A DNA stretch of 38,040 bases from Blastococcus sp. CT_GayMR20 (GCF_004570345.1 NZ_SPQM01000037.1:1-38040); one strand, 5' to 3'; counted from the stretch's first letter, positions 1 through 8,036 are shown. Numbers and translations are program-made. Notes: generated by a model not told the origin, from the letters alone.

Positions 1-1
1 C

Positions 2-814
2 CTGGGCCCGCTGCCCGGGACCGTGCGCGAGGTGCAGGCCACCGCCGCCGACGGAGCGCGGGTGCAGTGCTGGCTGGTGCTCCCGGAGGGAGCGTCGGCC
101 GAGTCGCCGGCACCACTGGTGCTCTGGATCCACGGCGGCCCGCTCATGAGCTACAACTCGTGGTCGTGGCGGTGGTGCCCCTGGGTGCTGGCCGCCCGCG
201 GATACGCCGTGCTGATGCCCAACCCGGCCCTCTCGCAGGGCTTCGGGCAGGACTTCGTCCGCCGTGGCTGGGGTGAGTGGGGTGGCGCCCCCTACACCGA
301 CCTGATGGCGGCGGTCGACGCGGCCGAGCAGCTGCCGGAGATCGACCGGACCCGGACCGCGGCGATGGGCGGGTCGTTCGGCGGCTACATGGCCAACTGG
401 GTGGCCACCCAGACCGACCGCTTCAAGGCGATCGTCACGCACGCCAGTCTCTGGGACCTCGACGCGTTCACCGGCACGACGGACGCGGCCTACTACTGGG
501 AGAAGGAGTGGGGCGACCCGCTCCGCGAGACCAAGCGCTACCAGCAGAACTCGCCGCACCGCTACGCCGACGCCATCCGGACGCCGATGCTGGTCATCCA
601 CGGCGACAAGGACTACCGGGTCCCGATCGGCGAGGCGCTGCGGCTCTGGTACGACCTGCAGAAGCGTGGGATCCCGTCGAAGTTCCTGTACTTCCCCGAC
701 GAGAACCACTGGGTGCTGACGCCTGGGAACTCGAGGATCTGGTACGAGACGGTCCTCGCCTTCCTCGGTGAGCACGTCCTCGGCGAGGAGTGGCAGCAGC
801 CCGAGCTGCTCTGA
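2..814 (+). CDS. S9 family prolyl oligopeptidase-type peptidase, C-terminal catalytic domain (5' end outside window)
   Basis: The reading frame is open from the window edge, so the N-terminal part (normally a beta-propeller) lies upstream. The visible part is an alpha/beta-hydrolase peptidase domain. It has the HGGP oxyanion segment, a GGSFGG nucleophile elbow with the catalytic Ser codon at 374-376, the acid in HGDKDYRVP (Asp codon 611-613) and the His in ENHW (codon 707-709). The complete triad implies an active serine peptidase cleaving short peptides, usually in the cytoplasm. An in-frame GTG at 23 is unlikely to be the real start because homology-like sequence continues upstream of it. 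The gene ends tail-to-tail against the DUF4192 gene, and its stop codon is part of a hairpin. Confidence 0.9.
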   Translation: MGPLPGTVREVQATAADGARVQCWLVLPEGASAESPAPLVLWIHGGPLMSYNSWSWRWCPWVLAARGYAVLMPNPALSQGFGQDFVRRGWGEWGGAPYTDLMAAVDAAEQLPEIDRTRTAAMGGSFGGYMANWVATQTDRFKAIVTHASLWDLDAFTGTTDAAYYWEKEWGDPLRETKRYQQNSPHRYADAIRTPMLVIHGDKDYRVPIGEALRLWYDLQKRGIPSKFLYFPDENHWVLTPGNSRIWYETVLAFLGEHVLGEEWQQPELL

Positions 815-834
815 CCCGGCCACCACCGGGTCAG
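811..834. terminator. Bidirectional hairpin containing both convergent stop codons
   Basis: A perfect 9-bp inverted repeat, CTGACCCGG (811-819) and CCGGGTCAG (826-834), has a 6-base loop. The rightward TGA (812-814) and the leftward TGA (831-833) are both inside the stem. There is no T-run on either side, so it would be a GC-rich actinobacterial type of terminator for both converging genes. This is predicted from sequence only. Confidence 0.5.
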
Positions 835-1925
835 CCCCACGTCTCCGCATCGAGGTGCGCGAGGACGTCCCGGTCGTCGACGGTCCCGCGGATCATCCGC
901 CGCAGCTCCGCGGGGGTGAGGCAGGCGGCGAGACCCTGCGCCAGCAGGCGGGCCAGCCGGTAGCGGGGGTCACCGTCCAGGGCGCGGGTGAGGGCGATGT
1001 TCGCCATCGCACCGTCCCCGCGCAGCCAGGCCGAGACGGCCAGCAGCGTGGCCGGAGCGGCGTCCAGCGGCGGCAGGGCGCGCCGCGTGCACGCCGTCCA
1101 GAGCGTCTCCGCCGCCGCGGCGTCCGGGCCGAGGGCGAGCTGCAATGCCCGGTCGCGGACGTGGACGTCGCGCAGGCCCCAGAGGATGCGGGCGGTCTCG
1201 TCGTCGGTGAGGGGTGCCGACGGCCTCCCGGGACGGCACCGCGCCACCGCTGCGGTGACGGCTGCCCAGGACGCCTCCGCCGTCGCGTCCCTGCCGTCCG
1301 CGGCGACGGCCGCGGAGCACTCGGTGGCCGCGCGGACCGACGCGGCCACCATGGCACCGCGGTCGAACCCGGCAGGCGGGTGGATCCGTGCGGCGAGGTC
1401 GTCGCGGTCGGCCTCGACGACCATGCCCGTGGCGACCGCGGCGACCTGCAGCTGGGGCACGCCGCCCGGCAGCGGCGTCCCGGCGTCCGGCGCGCAGCAC
1501 TCGTGCGGGCAGTCGTAGGACCACCATCGGCCACCGCGGACCAGCAGGACCTCCGGCACGGGGACGGGCTGTCGGGCGAGTGCCGTCACCAGTTCCCGCA
1601 CCAGCGCGCGGTGCGGCAGGTCGCGATCCTTTTCCACGTCGACGTCCGCCGCCTCGGAGACCACGGCCAGGAGCACCCCGCGCGGACGGTCGGTGCAGAC
1701 GCTCCGGGCCAGCACCCGGGCAACGGCGCCGGCGTCCCGCACTGCCGGGATGTCGGCCCGGACCGTCAGACCGACCCGCCTCCCGCTGGAGCCGGTGAGG
1801 CTGATCAGGACGACCGACTCCCGGGGCCGGAAACCGAGCAGGTGCGGCAGCGACGCGGCGATCTCACCGGGCTCGGAGATCCGGACGTCGATCGGACCAC
1901 GGTCGGGAACTGCCCAGGCATCCAT
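831..1925 (-). CDS. DUF4192 domain-containing protein
   Basis: The 364-residue protein opens with the DUF4192 signature region: a predicted strand, then 'LPHLLGFRPRESVVLISL' at about residues 27-44. Further features are alternating hydrophobic strands, a conserved-looking 'WWSYDCPHECC' stretch in the middle and an alanine-rich helical C-terminal half. DUF4192 proteins are common in actinobacteria and have no established function. They look cytoplasmic, with no signal peptide or membrane segment here. The ATG at 1925 has only a weak purine-rich site before it. Codon use matches the neighbours. The gene converges with the S9 peptidase gene and does not overlap the lipoprotein gene upstream. Confidence 0.85.
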   Translation of the reverse strand: MDAWAVPDRGPIDVRISEPGEIAASLPHLLGFRPRESVVLISLTGSSGRRVGLTVRADIPAVRDAGAVARVLARSVCTDRPRGVLLAVVSEAADVDVEKDRDLPHRALVRELVTALARQPVPVPEVLLVRGGRWWSYDCPHECCAPDAGTPLPGGVPQLQVAAVATGMVVEADRDDLAARIHPPAGFDRGAMVAASVRAATECSAAVAADGRDATAEASWAAVTAAVARCRPGRPSAPLTDDETARILWGLRDVHVRDRALQLALGPDAAAAETLWTACTRRALPPLDAAPATLLAVSAWLRGDGAMANIALTRALDGDPRYRLARLLAQGLAACLTPAELRRMIRGTVDDRDVLAHLDAETWG

Positions 1926-2051
1926 GCCGACGACCCTGGGCGGGGCGGGACCGTCGCGGGGTCGGGCGGGCCGTTCTGTGGATCGGTGGAGCCGGTGTGG
2001 ACGCCGACCGGCCGATCGTCGACCCCCCGCGGTAGGCGAGCCGTCAGGTGC

Positions 2052-2822
2052 TCAGTCGAGCGCCTCCGCCTGGGCCTCGTAGGCGAGGGCGAGCAGGTCG
2101 GCGAAGGCGACGGGGTCCTGCGGCGGCGCCGGGGTGGCGGCGCCGGCTCCACCGGCCGCACCGGTGTCGAGATTCATGAGGATGAGGAGCCGGTCGCCGT
2201 CCTGCACCGCACCGATGAGCGCGGGCACCGAGATCTGCGTGCCGTCGGGGGCGCTGACCACGGTCGTGTACCGCAGCATCGCCGAGCCGTCGCCCAGGTC
2301 GTCGACCGGCAGGCTCTCGAAGGTCACGGTCGCCTGCCCGATGTCGGGCGACGTGATCTGCGCGGTCGGGCACCGCTCGGCGGCGGCGGCGAGCTGGTCG
2401 ACGGAGTCCTCGATCGGGCCGCCGCGCACCAGGACCTCGACCGTCGCCGCGCTCCCGATCGTCGCTGCCTGCGCGGCCACGTCGTCGAAGTCGTCGAACT
2501 CCGGCTGGGTGCCGGCCACCGCGGCCGAGCACTCCTTGGGCGTGATCTGGAGGTCGTCGGCACCGGCGGCCAGGCCGGCGGCCTGGCTGAGCTGCTGGGG
2601 GCTGATCGCCACCACGGCGGCGTCCGCGCCGAACGCGTCGGCGGGCAGGAGGCCGGACGCGAGGTCGGGCAGGTCCTCCTCGGCAGCGGTGGACGACACG
2701 GTCGCCGACGAGCTCGACGCGGCGGGATCGCCGTCGTCGCCCCCGCCGCACGCGGTGAGGAGGACCGCCGAGCTGAGGACGGCGGTCAGGACGCCGGTAC
2801 GGCCACGGGCTGGGGAGCGCAT
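2052..2822 (-). CDS. Secreted lipoprotein, possibly PknH-like sensor-domain family
   Basis: Starting at ATG 2822, the protein (256 aa) has a clear lipoprotein signal: Arg-rich N-terminus, hydrophobic stretch and lipobox LLTAC with the acylated Cys at residue 25, then a GGGDDG linker. A Ser/Thr/Ala-rich spacer leads into a globular extracytoplasmic domain of about 200 residues. The 'LLPADAF' segment and two well-spaced cysteines (in 'KECSAAV' and 'ERCPTAQ') recall the PknH-like extracellular sensor fold, but I cannot confirm that. A GTG at 2858 would add 12 residues and overlap the upstream Dabb gene by 7 bases. I prefer 2822 because it gives a normal signal peptide length. Function unknown. 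Confidence 0.75.
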   Translation of the reverse strand: MRSPARGRTGVLTAVLSSAVLLTACGGGDDGDPAASSSSATVSSTAAEEDLPDLASGLLPADAFGADAAVVAISPQQLSQAAGLAAGADDLQITPKECSAAVAGTQPEFDDFDDVAAQAATIGSAATVEVLVRGGPIEDSVDQLAAAAERCPTAQITSPDIGQATVTFESLPVDDLGDGSAMLRYTTVVSAPDGTQISVPALIGAVQDGDRLLILMNLDTGAAGGAGAATPAPPQDPVAFADLLALAYEAQAEALD

Positions 2823-2851
2823 GCGCCCGAAACTAGTCGCGCTCCGACCGC

Positions 2852-3145
2852 TCAGCACTCGTACTGGACGGCGCTGCGACCGGCCAGCCAGGGGCGCACG
2901 TGCTCGGCGAGCACCGACTGGTGCACCGGGTCCTGCGCGTACCGGCGGAAGGCCGCCTCGTCGGGGAAGTCGGCGATCAGCACCGCGTGGCCGTTGCCGT
3001 CGACCAGGCCCGCGTCCTCGGCCACGACGAGGGACGTCATGCCCCCCACGTCCTTCCGGAGCCGGCGCAGCGCCTCGATCGAGGCGACGCGCCGCTGCGC
3101 GTCCGCGGCATCGGACCAGGTGAAGACCACGACGTGACGGATCAT
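2852..3145 (-). CDS. Dabb (stress-responsive A/B barrel) family protein
   Basis: The small protein (97 aa from ATG 3145) begins 'MIRHVVVFTW' and shows the Dabb alternation of strands and helices: 'GMTSLVVAEDAG', 'GHAVLIADFPDEAAFRRYAQDPVHQSV', and a C-terminal 'RPWLAGRSAVQYEC'. Dabb domains form dimeric ferredoxin-like barrels. Some bind or turn over small aromatic compounds, but most have no known role. An ATG three codons upstream (3154) is possible, but the family normally starts at the MIRH position. The gene is followed closely by the lipoprotein gene in the same direction and diverges from the GT4 operon, leaving about 100 bases for two promoters. Confidence 0.85.
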   Translation of the reverse strand: MIRHVVVFTWSDAADAQRRVASIEALRRLRKDVGGMTSLVVAEDAGLVDGNGHAVLIADFPDEAAFRRYAQDPVHQSVLAEHVRPWLAGRSAVQYEC

Positions 3146-3236
3146 GCGGCCCACTCTCCCAGCCGGCCGGCCGCGCCCGGACAGGTGGCGACCCGAACGG
3201 TTACCGGCTGGTAGCCGAGGCGGCCGCGCCGCTCGT

Positions 3237-3242
3237 TAGAGT
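3237..3242 (+). promoter_or_regulatory. Putative -10 element of a leaderless promoter for the GT4 operon
   Basis: TAGAGT lies 7 bases before the ATG at 3250 and there is no Shine-Dalgarno sequence. This is the TANNNT spacing expected when transcription starts at the initiation codon, which is common in actinobacteria. Just upstream (about 3199-3217) is an imperfect dyad, GGTTACC/GGTAGCC, that could be an operator. Confidence 0.4.
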
Positions 3243-3249
3243 CCGGCGC

Positions 3250-4503
3250 ATGGGACGGTCGCTGCGCATCGCACTGCTGTCCTACCGGAGCAAGCCGCAC
3301 AGCGGCGGCCAGGGCATCTACGTGCGGGCCCTGTCCCGCGAACTGGCCGAGCTCGGCCACCGGGTCGAGGTCCTCAGCGGGCAGCCCTACCCCGAACTGG
3401 ACGGCGGGGTGCCGCTCACCCGGCTGCCGAGCCTGGACCTCTACCGCGAACCGGACCCGTTCCGGACGCCGCGTCCCTCGGAGTTCCGCGACTGGGTGGA
3501 CGTCGCCGAATGGGCGACCATGTGCACCGCCGGCTTCCCGGAGCCGATGACGTTCAGCCTGCGTGCGGCGCGGCACCTGCTCCCCCGGGCCGCGGACTTC
3601 GACGTCGTCCACGACAACCAGTCCCTCGGCTGGGGACTGCTGCGGCTCGTCCGCGCCGGGCTGCCGACGGTCGCGACCGTCCACCACCCCATCTCGATCG
3701 ACCGCGACCTCGAGCTGGCGGCCACCCGCTCCTTCCGCCGGCGCCTGACGCTGCGCCGCTGGTACGCCTTCACCCGCATGCAGGCCCACGTGGCCGGGCG
3801 GCTCGACGGGGTCACCACGGTCTCGGAGAACTCCCGCCGCGACATCGCGACGCACATGGGCCTCGCCCCCGAGAGCGTCGACGTCATCCCGGTCGGCATC
3901 GACCCCGCGGAGTTCAGGCCACCGCCGGACGGGCAGCCGCGCGACCCCGACTCGATCCTGGTCATCACCAGCGCCGACGTGGCACTCAAGGGCCTGGTCC
4001 ACCTCCTGGAGGCGTTGGCGAAGCTGCGCACCGAGCGGCCGGTCCGGCTCACCGTCGTCGGCACCGCCCGCGCGGGCGGCCCGGCCGAGGCGGCCCTGGA
4101 CCGGCTCGCGCTGCACGACGCCGTCCGCTTCACCGGGCCGGTGCCGGAGGCGGAGCTGGTGCGGCTGTTCCAGCGGGCGTCCGTGGTGGCCATCCCGTCG
4201 CTCTACGAGGGCTTCTCCCTGCCGGCGCTCGAGGCCATGGCCTGCGCGGCACCGCTGGTGACCACGGACGCCGGCGCCCTGCCCGAGGTGGTCGGCAGCA
4301 AGGCCGGGCTCCGCGTGCGGGCGGGGGACGTCGGCGAGCTGACGGCTGCGCTGAAGCTCGTCCTGGACTCCCCCGCACTCGCCGACCAGCTCGGCCGGGC
4401 CGGTCGGCGCCGGGTGCTGGACCATTTCACGTGGCGGTCGACGGCCCAGCGCACCGCCGACTGGTACGTCGGGACTCTGGAGCGCAAGGGGAAGCAGTGC
4501 TGA
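3250..4503 (+). CDS. Glycosyltransferase family 4 (GT-B fold)
   Basis: The 417-aa length is typical for GT4 enzymes. The N-terminal acceptor domain begins 'RIALLSYRSKPHSGGQGIYV', the usual Gly-rich GT4 loop. The C-terminal nucleotide-sugar domain carries 'VIPVGIDPAEF', 'VVGTARAGG' and the retaining-GT motif 'EGFSLPALEAMACAAPLV' with the E-x7-E pair near residues 322-330. It should transfer a sugar from an NDP-sugar to a lipid or glycan at the inner membrane face; the sugar and acceptor cannot be read from sequence. It is the first gene of a four-gene operon and overlaps the methyltransferase start by 7 bases, implying translational coupling. Confidence 0.9.
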   Translation: MGRSLRIALLSYRSKPHSGGQGIYVRALSRELAELGHRVEVLSGQPYPELDGGVPLTRLPSLDLYREPDPFRTPRPSEFRDWVDVAEWATMCTAGFPEPMTFSLRAARHLLPRAADFDVVHDNQSLGWGLLRLVRAGLPTVATVHHPISIDRDLELAATRSFRRRLTLRRWYAFTRMQAHVAGRLDGVTTVSENSRRDIATHMGLAPESVDVIPVGIDPAEFRPPPDGQPRDPDSILVITSADVALKGLVHLLEALAKLRTERPVRLTVVGTARAGGPAEAALDRLALHDAVRFTGPVPEAELVRLFQRASVVAIPSLYEGFSLPALEAMACAAPLVTTDAGALPEVVGSKAGLRVRAGDVGELTAALKLVLDSPALADQLGRAGRRRVLDHFTWRSTAQRTADWYVGTLERKGKQC

Positions 4504-5309
4504 CCGTCGACTACGACCGCCTCGACCTGCGGCCGGGGATGACCGTCCTCGACCTGGGCTGCGGCGAGGGCCGGCACGCCTTCGAGGCCTACCGCCGCGG
4601 GGCCTCGGTCGTCGCCCTCGACTGGGGCGTCTCCGAGGTGGCGACGACGAAGCAGTGGCTGGGCGCCATCGCCGCGGCCGGGGAGGCTGGGCGGGCGCGC
4701 GACGGCACAGCTGCCCGCTACGAGGTCGTGCGCGGTGATCTGCTAGCCCTGCCCTTCTTCGACGCCAGTGTCGACCGCGTCATGGCATCCGAGGTCCTCG
4801 AGCACATCCCGGACGACGTCACCGCGATGGCCGAGATCGCCCGCGTGCTCAAGCCGGGCGGGCGGGTGGCGGTCACCGTGCCGCGCTACGGGCCGGAGCG
4901 GATCTGCTGGGCCCTGTCGGACGAGTACCACGCCAACGAGGGCGGGCACATCCGCATCTACACGAAGCCGGTCGTGCGCACCCGGCTCGCCTCCGTCGGC
5001 CTGACCCCCGGCGAGAGCCATCACGCGCACTCGCTGCACGCGCCGTTCTGGTGGCTCAAGTGCGCCGTCGGCGTGGAGCGGGACACCGCGCTCGTCCGGG
5101 CCTACCACCGCCTGCTGGTGTGGGACCTCACGAAGCGGCCGTGGCTGACCCGCACGGCCGAGCGCGTCCTCGACCCGCTGTTCGGCAAGAGCCTCGTCGT
5201 CTACGCCGACAAGCCCGCGGTCGCCCAGCCGCTCCGGGCGGCCGGAGCCGGCGCCGGCTGGGTGGCCGGGGAAGTCACGGAGCGGGAGCGGACCGCTGCC
5301 GCGCGCTGA
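4497..5309 (+). CDS. Class I SAM-dependent methyltransferase (Methyltransf_11 type)
   Basis: The GTG at 4497 lies inside the end of the GT4 gene and gives a 270-aa protein. SAM-binding motif I is 'VLDLGCGEG' (residues 17-25). Then come an acidic strand end 'VVALDWG', motif 'RGDLLALPFFDASVDRVMASEVLEHIPDD' and post-motif 'LKPGGRVAVTVPRYGPE', all standard for Methyltransf_11. The C-terminal half has a 'HAHSLHAPFWWLKCAVG' stretch that could meet a hydrophobic acceptor. Its place between a GT4 and a cyclase-like protein suggests it methylates a glycan or lipid intermediate (inference). No ATG alternative fits the motif spacing. Confidence 0.88.
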   Translation: MLTVDYDRLDLRPGMTVLDLGCGEGRHAFEAYRRGASVVALDWGVSEVATTKQWLGAIAAAGEAGRARDGTAARYEVVRGDLLALPFFDASVDRVMASEVLEHIPDDVTAMAEIARVLKPGGRVAVTVPRYGPERICWALSDEYHANEGGHIRIYTKPVVRTRLASVGLTPGESHHAHSLHAPFWWLKCAVGVERDTALVRAYHRLLVWDLTKRPWLTRTAERVLDPLFGKSLVVYADKPAVAQPLRAAGAGAGWVAGEVTERERTAAAR

Positions 5310-6405
5310 CGGCCGGCTCCTCCCGGAGCTGCCCGGCGTCCTGACCGCGGACCAGGTCCGGGCGACGGTCGCGGCGATCGCCGCCGAGCAGGGTGCCGAC
5401 GGCGCGCTGCCCTGGTTCCGCGACGGCCAGCTGGACCCGTGGGACTCCGTCGAGGCGGCGATGGCGCTGGACACCGGCGGCGAGCACAACCGGGCCCGCG
5501 CCGCCTACCGCTGGCTGGCCGCCCGGCAGCGCCGGGACGGCTCGTGGGCCGCCGAGTACCGCGGCGGCGTGGAAACGGCGCCAGCGGCGGAGAGCAACCA
5601 CGCGGGCTACCTCGCCGTCGGCCTGTGGCACAGCTGGCTCGCCCGGGGCGACGAGGAACTGGTGGCCGAGCTCTGGCCCGTCGTCCGCCGCGGCCTGGAC
5701 CTGGTGACCCGGATGCAGCTCCCCGGCGGCGCCGTCGGCTGGGCGCTGCGGCCCGAGGGGACGCCGGACGACACCGCCCTCCTGACCGGCAACGCCAGCC
5801 TCTTCCAGGCCCTGCGCTGCGGGATCGCCCTGGCCGCCCTGCTGGGCGAGGCGCAGCCGGACTGGGAGCTGGCGGTCACCGACTTGGGGACGGCGCTCCG
5901 CGAGCGGCCCGAGGCGTTCGCCGACCGCTCCCGCTTCTCGATGGACTGGTACTACCCCGTGCTCGCCGGGGCGGTGACCGGGACGGCGGCCGACGAGCGG
6001 CTGGCCGCCGACTGGGACCGTTTCGTCGTCCCGGGCCTCGGCGCCCGCTGCGTCGCCGACCGGCCTTGGGTCACCGGCGCGGAGACCTGCGAGCTGGCCC
6101 TGGCGCTGGCCGCGGTAGGACGGGTGGAGGCGGCAACGGAGCAGGTCGCGGCGATGCAGCACCTGCGCCACGACGACGGCTCCTACTGGACCGGCTACGT
6201 CTTCGCCGACGACGCGCGCTGGCCGGTCGAGCGGACGACGTGGACGGCGGCGGCCGTCGTCCTCGCCGCGGACGCGATCTCCCGCGCCACCCCGGCGTCG
6301 GGGCTCTTCCCCGACCCGGGCGCGCTGCCACCGGCCGGCACGGACACGGACCTGGACGCACCCGCCGATTGGCTGCCTGGAGGCGCGGGCACCGTCCTCC
6401 CGTGA
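5296..6405 (+). CDS. Squalene/hopene-cyclase-like (prenyltransferase-fold) protein, apparent CTG start
   Basis: The 369-aa protein has alternating helices of the alpha/alpha-toroid kind: 'DPWDSVEAAMALDTGGEH', 'AAYRWLAARQRRDGSWAAEY', 'GLDLVTRMQLPGGAVGWAL', and a C-terminal 'MQHLRHDDGSYWTGY'. Such repeats occur in prenyltransferase beta subunits and terpene cyclases; the DXDD cyclase motif is not obvious. The first ATG (5461) would cut off a segment that looks conserved ('GVLTADQV' to 'LPWFRDGQ'). No ATG, GTG or TTG exists upstream in the open frame. CTG 5296 has GGGAG at 5284-5288, 7 bases away, and overlaps the methyltransferase gene by 14 bases. I therefore choose CTG. The substrate is unknown; the operon suggests a polyprenyl or lipid-linked glycan. 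Confidence 0.75.
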   Translation: MPRADGRLLPELPGVLTADQVRATVAAIAAEQGADGALPWFRDGQLDPWDSVEAAMALDTGGEHNRARAAYRWLAARQRRDGSWAAEYRGGVETAPAAESNHAGYLAVGLWHSWLARGDEELVAELWPVVRRGLDLVTRMQLPGGAVGWALRPEGTPDDTALLTGNASLFQALRCGIALAALLGEAQPDWELAVTDLGTALRERPEAFADRSRFSMDWYYPVLAGAVTGTAADERLAADWDRFVVPGLGARCVADRPWVTGAETCELALALAAVGRVEAATEQVAAMQHLRHDDGSYWTGYVFADDARWPVERTTWTAAAVVLAADAISRATPASGLFPDPGALPPAGTDTDLDAPADWLPGGAGTVLP

Positions 6406-7253
6406 CCCCTCCTGCGGCCTCCGACGTGACGGTCGTCGTCGCCAGCCAGAACCGGCGCGACGAGCTGCTGACGACGCTGTCCCGGCACGAGGCGCCCGTC
6501 GTCCTCGTCGACAACGCCTCGACCGACGGCACCGTCGACGCCGTCCGGAAGGCCCACCCCGCTGTCACGGTGATCCCGTTGGAACGGAACGTGGGGGCAA
6601 GGGCCCGGACGCTGGGCGTGGCACGCGCCGGCACCCCGTTCGTGGCCTTCGCCGACGACGACTCGTGGTGGGCGCCCGGCGACCTGGCGCGGGCCGTGGC
6701 GATCATGCGGGCCCATCCCCGGCTGGCGCTGCTGAACGCCCGCATCCTCGTCGGGCCGGAGGAGCGGCTGGACCCGGTGTGCGCGGAGATGGCCCACAGC
6801 CCGCTCGGCACGGAGCCGGACCTGCCCGGTCCGTCCCTGCTGGGCTTCATCGCCTGCGGCGCACTCGTGCGCACCGCGGCGTTCGAGGCCGTCGGTGGCT
6901 TCGACCCGGTCGTCCGCTTCCCGGGCGAGGAGGAGCGAGTGGCCCTCGACCTCGCGGCCGCCCGGTGGGGTCTGGCCTACGTCGACGAGGTGGCCGTGCA
7001 CCACCACCCGTCGCCGCGTCGGCACTCCCCCGGACGGCGGCAGGCAGCGATCTGGCGCAGCCGCGTGCTCACCGCGCTGATGCGCCACCCGCTGCCCGAC
7101 ACCGGCCGGTTGCTGGTCGGCGCGCTGCGGGGCGGCCACCCCGGGCGGGAGGGTCTGCTGCGTGCCCTGCCCGACGTGCCCGCCGCGCTGCGCGCCCGCC
7201 GCCCCCTCCCGCCGGAGGTCCGCGCGGACCTGCAAGTGCTCGCCGGCGGCTGA
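6402..7253 (+). CDS. Glycosyltransferase family 2 (GT-A fold)
   Basis: GTG 6402 overlaps the preceding stop in a GTGA junction and gives 283 aa. The GT-A core is clear: 'VTVVVASQNRRDELL', 'VVLVDNASTDGTVDAV', 'VGARARTLGVARAGTPFVAFADDDSWW' with the metal-binding DDD. A later 'GFDPVVRFPGEEERVALDL' has the acidic ED/EE acceptor-side motif. 'VHHHPSPRRH' near the end resembles the His of rhamnosyl-type GT2 enzymes. No membrane helices are present. As the last gene of the GT4-methyltransferase-cyclase operon, it probably adds a second sugar to the same product. Its end is 4 bases from the stop of the converging membrane-protein gene. Confidence 0.88.
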   Translation: MTPPAASDVTVVVASQNRRDELLTTLSRHEAPVVLVDNASTDGTVDAVRKAHPAVTVIPLERNVGARARTLGVARAGTPFVAFADDDSWWAPGDLARAVAIMRAHPRLALLNARILVGPEERLDPVCAEMAHSPLGTEPDLPGPSLLGFIACGALVRTAAFEAVGGFDPVVRFPGEEERVALDLAAARWGLAYVDEVAVHHHPSPRRHSPGRRQAAIWRSRVLTALMRHPLPDTGRLLVGALRGGHPGREGLLRALPDVPAALRARRPLPPEVRADLQVLAGG

Positions 7254-7257
7254 ACGC

Positions 7258-7953
7258 TCAGACGGTCAGTCGCTCCCGCACCGGTCGGGCGGCCGGCGTG
7301 GCGTCCCACTCCGCGTCGGCCATCCGCAGGATCCCCACTCCCAACGAACCGAACACGGCGGCGAGGATGCCGAAGGTCGCGAACTCGTAGGCGAGCTCCA
7401 TCGGCAGGAAGAAGTGCACCAGCACCACGACGGTCGCGACCACCGGCCCCCACAGGCCGATCAGGCCGGCCCGCCACGCCGCCCACGGCAGCACGATCAC
7501 GCTCAGATGGGCGCAGATGGCCAGCCCCAGGACCAGGACTCCCAGGACCCAGCCGCTGTTGACCCGCTCCACGAAGGCCACCATCTCCGCCCGGTCGCCC
7601 CCGGCCAGCCCGGTCCCGACGAGGTAGAAGATCCCGGTCCCCATGAAGCGCAGGCCGGCGAGCACGGCCAGGACGGCGCCGAGGTTCGCCAGCGCCGCCC
7701 CCCGGTCGCGCGCCAGGTGCAGGATCCCCAGCCCGGCCGGGGTCATCAGGAGCCCGATGACGAGCAGGAACACCCCGGACACCGCGAGCGCGCCGGCGTC
7801 TTCGGTCGAGGCGCGGTACATGATCTCGCCGTTGCCACCCAGAGCCGGGTCGAACGCCGTCTCCACAGCCATCAGCAGCGGGAAGGCGATCAGGGCCGCA
7901 CCCGTGGTGTAGCGGCGCAGCCGGCGGGCCAGAGGTGCTGTGGTCTCGGTCAT
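7258..7953 (-). CDS. Multi-pass membrane protein of unknown function
   Basis: ATG 7953 is preceded by AAGGAG at good spacing and gives 231 aa. I count about six hydrophobic segments: 'YTTGAALIAFPLLMAV', 'GALAVSGVFLLVIGLLM', 'LANLGAVLAVLAGLRFMG', 'WVLGVLVLGLAICAHLSVIVL', 'LIGLWGPVVATVVVLVHFF', and 'FATFGILAAVFGSLGVGIL'. The short N-terminus is basic and the tail is polar. No transport or enzyme motif is recognised. It diverges from the adjacent two-component system across about 190 bases holding dyad elements, so it is a natural candidate target of that response regulator (inference). Confidence 0.8.
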   Translation of the reverse strand: MTETTAPLARRLRRYTTGAALIAFPLLMAVETAFDPALGGNGEIMYRASTEDAGALAVSGVFLLVIGLLMTPAGLGILHLARDRGAALANLGAVLAVLAGLRFMGTGIFYLVGTGLAGGDRAEMVAFVERVNSGWVLGVLVLGLAICAHLSVIVLPWAAWRAGLIGLWGPVVATVVVLVHFFLPMELAYEFATFGILAAVFGSLGVGILRMADAEWDATPAARPVRERLTV

Positions 7954-7979
7954 GGCGGTTCTCCTTCGAGGACGACGGT

Positions 7980-7998
7980 GACCGGCGCCGCGCCGGTC
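7980..7998. promoter_or_regulatory. 19-bp palindrome in divergent intergenic region (candidate operator)
   Basis: GACCGGCGC, one base, then GCGCCGGTC is a perfect 9-bp dyad. It lies 27 bases upstream of the leftward membrane-protein start. A second dyad, CGGTGCC (8021-8027) and GGCACCG (8040-8046), follows. Either could be an operator or an RNA hairpin in the leftward leader. Confidence 0.35.
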
Positions 7999-8010
7999 GG
8001 ACGCCGGAAC

Positions 8011-8036
8011 TGTCGACCGACGGTGCCCCCGGCGTC
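8011..8036 (+). promoter_or_regulatory. Weak candidate ECF42-type promoter upstream of the histidine kinase
   Basis: TGTCGA (8011-8016), a 16-base spacer, then CGTC (8033-8036) resembles the published ECF42 promoter pattern (TGTCGA and CGA/TC). An ECF42-like sigma gene lies at 35442-36730. The match is short and GC-rich, so it may be chance. Confidence 0.2.

Noticed and set aside
768..3137. 789-residue plus-strand open frame across the DUF4192, lipoprotein and Dabb genes
   Set aside because: It is Arg/Gly/Pro-rich, low in hydrophobic residues and antisense to three genes with recognisable domains; a composition artefact of high G+C.
3142..4425. 427-residue minus-strand open frame opposite the GT4 gene
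   Set aside because: It is antisense to a clear GT4 enzyme, and the sequence is charged and repetitive without any motif.
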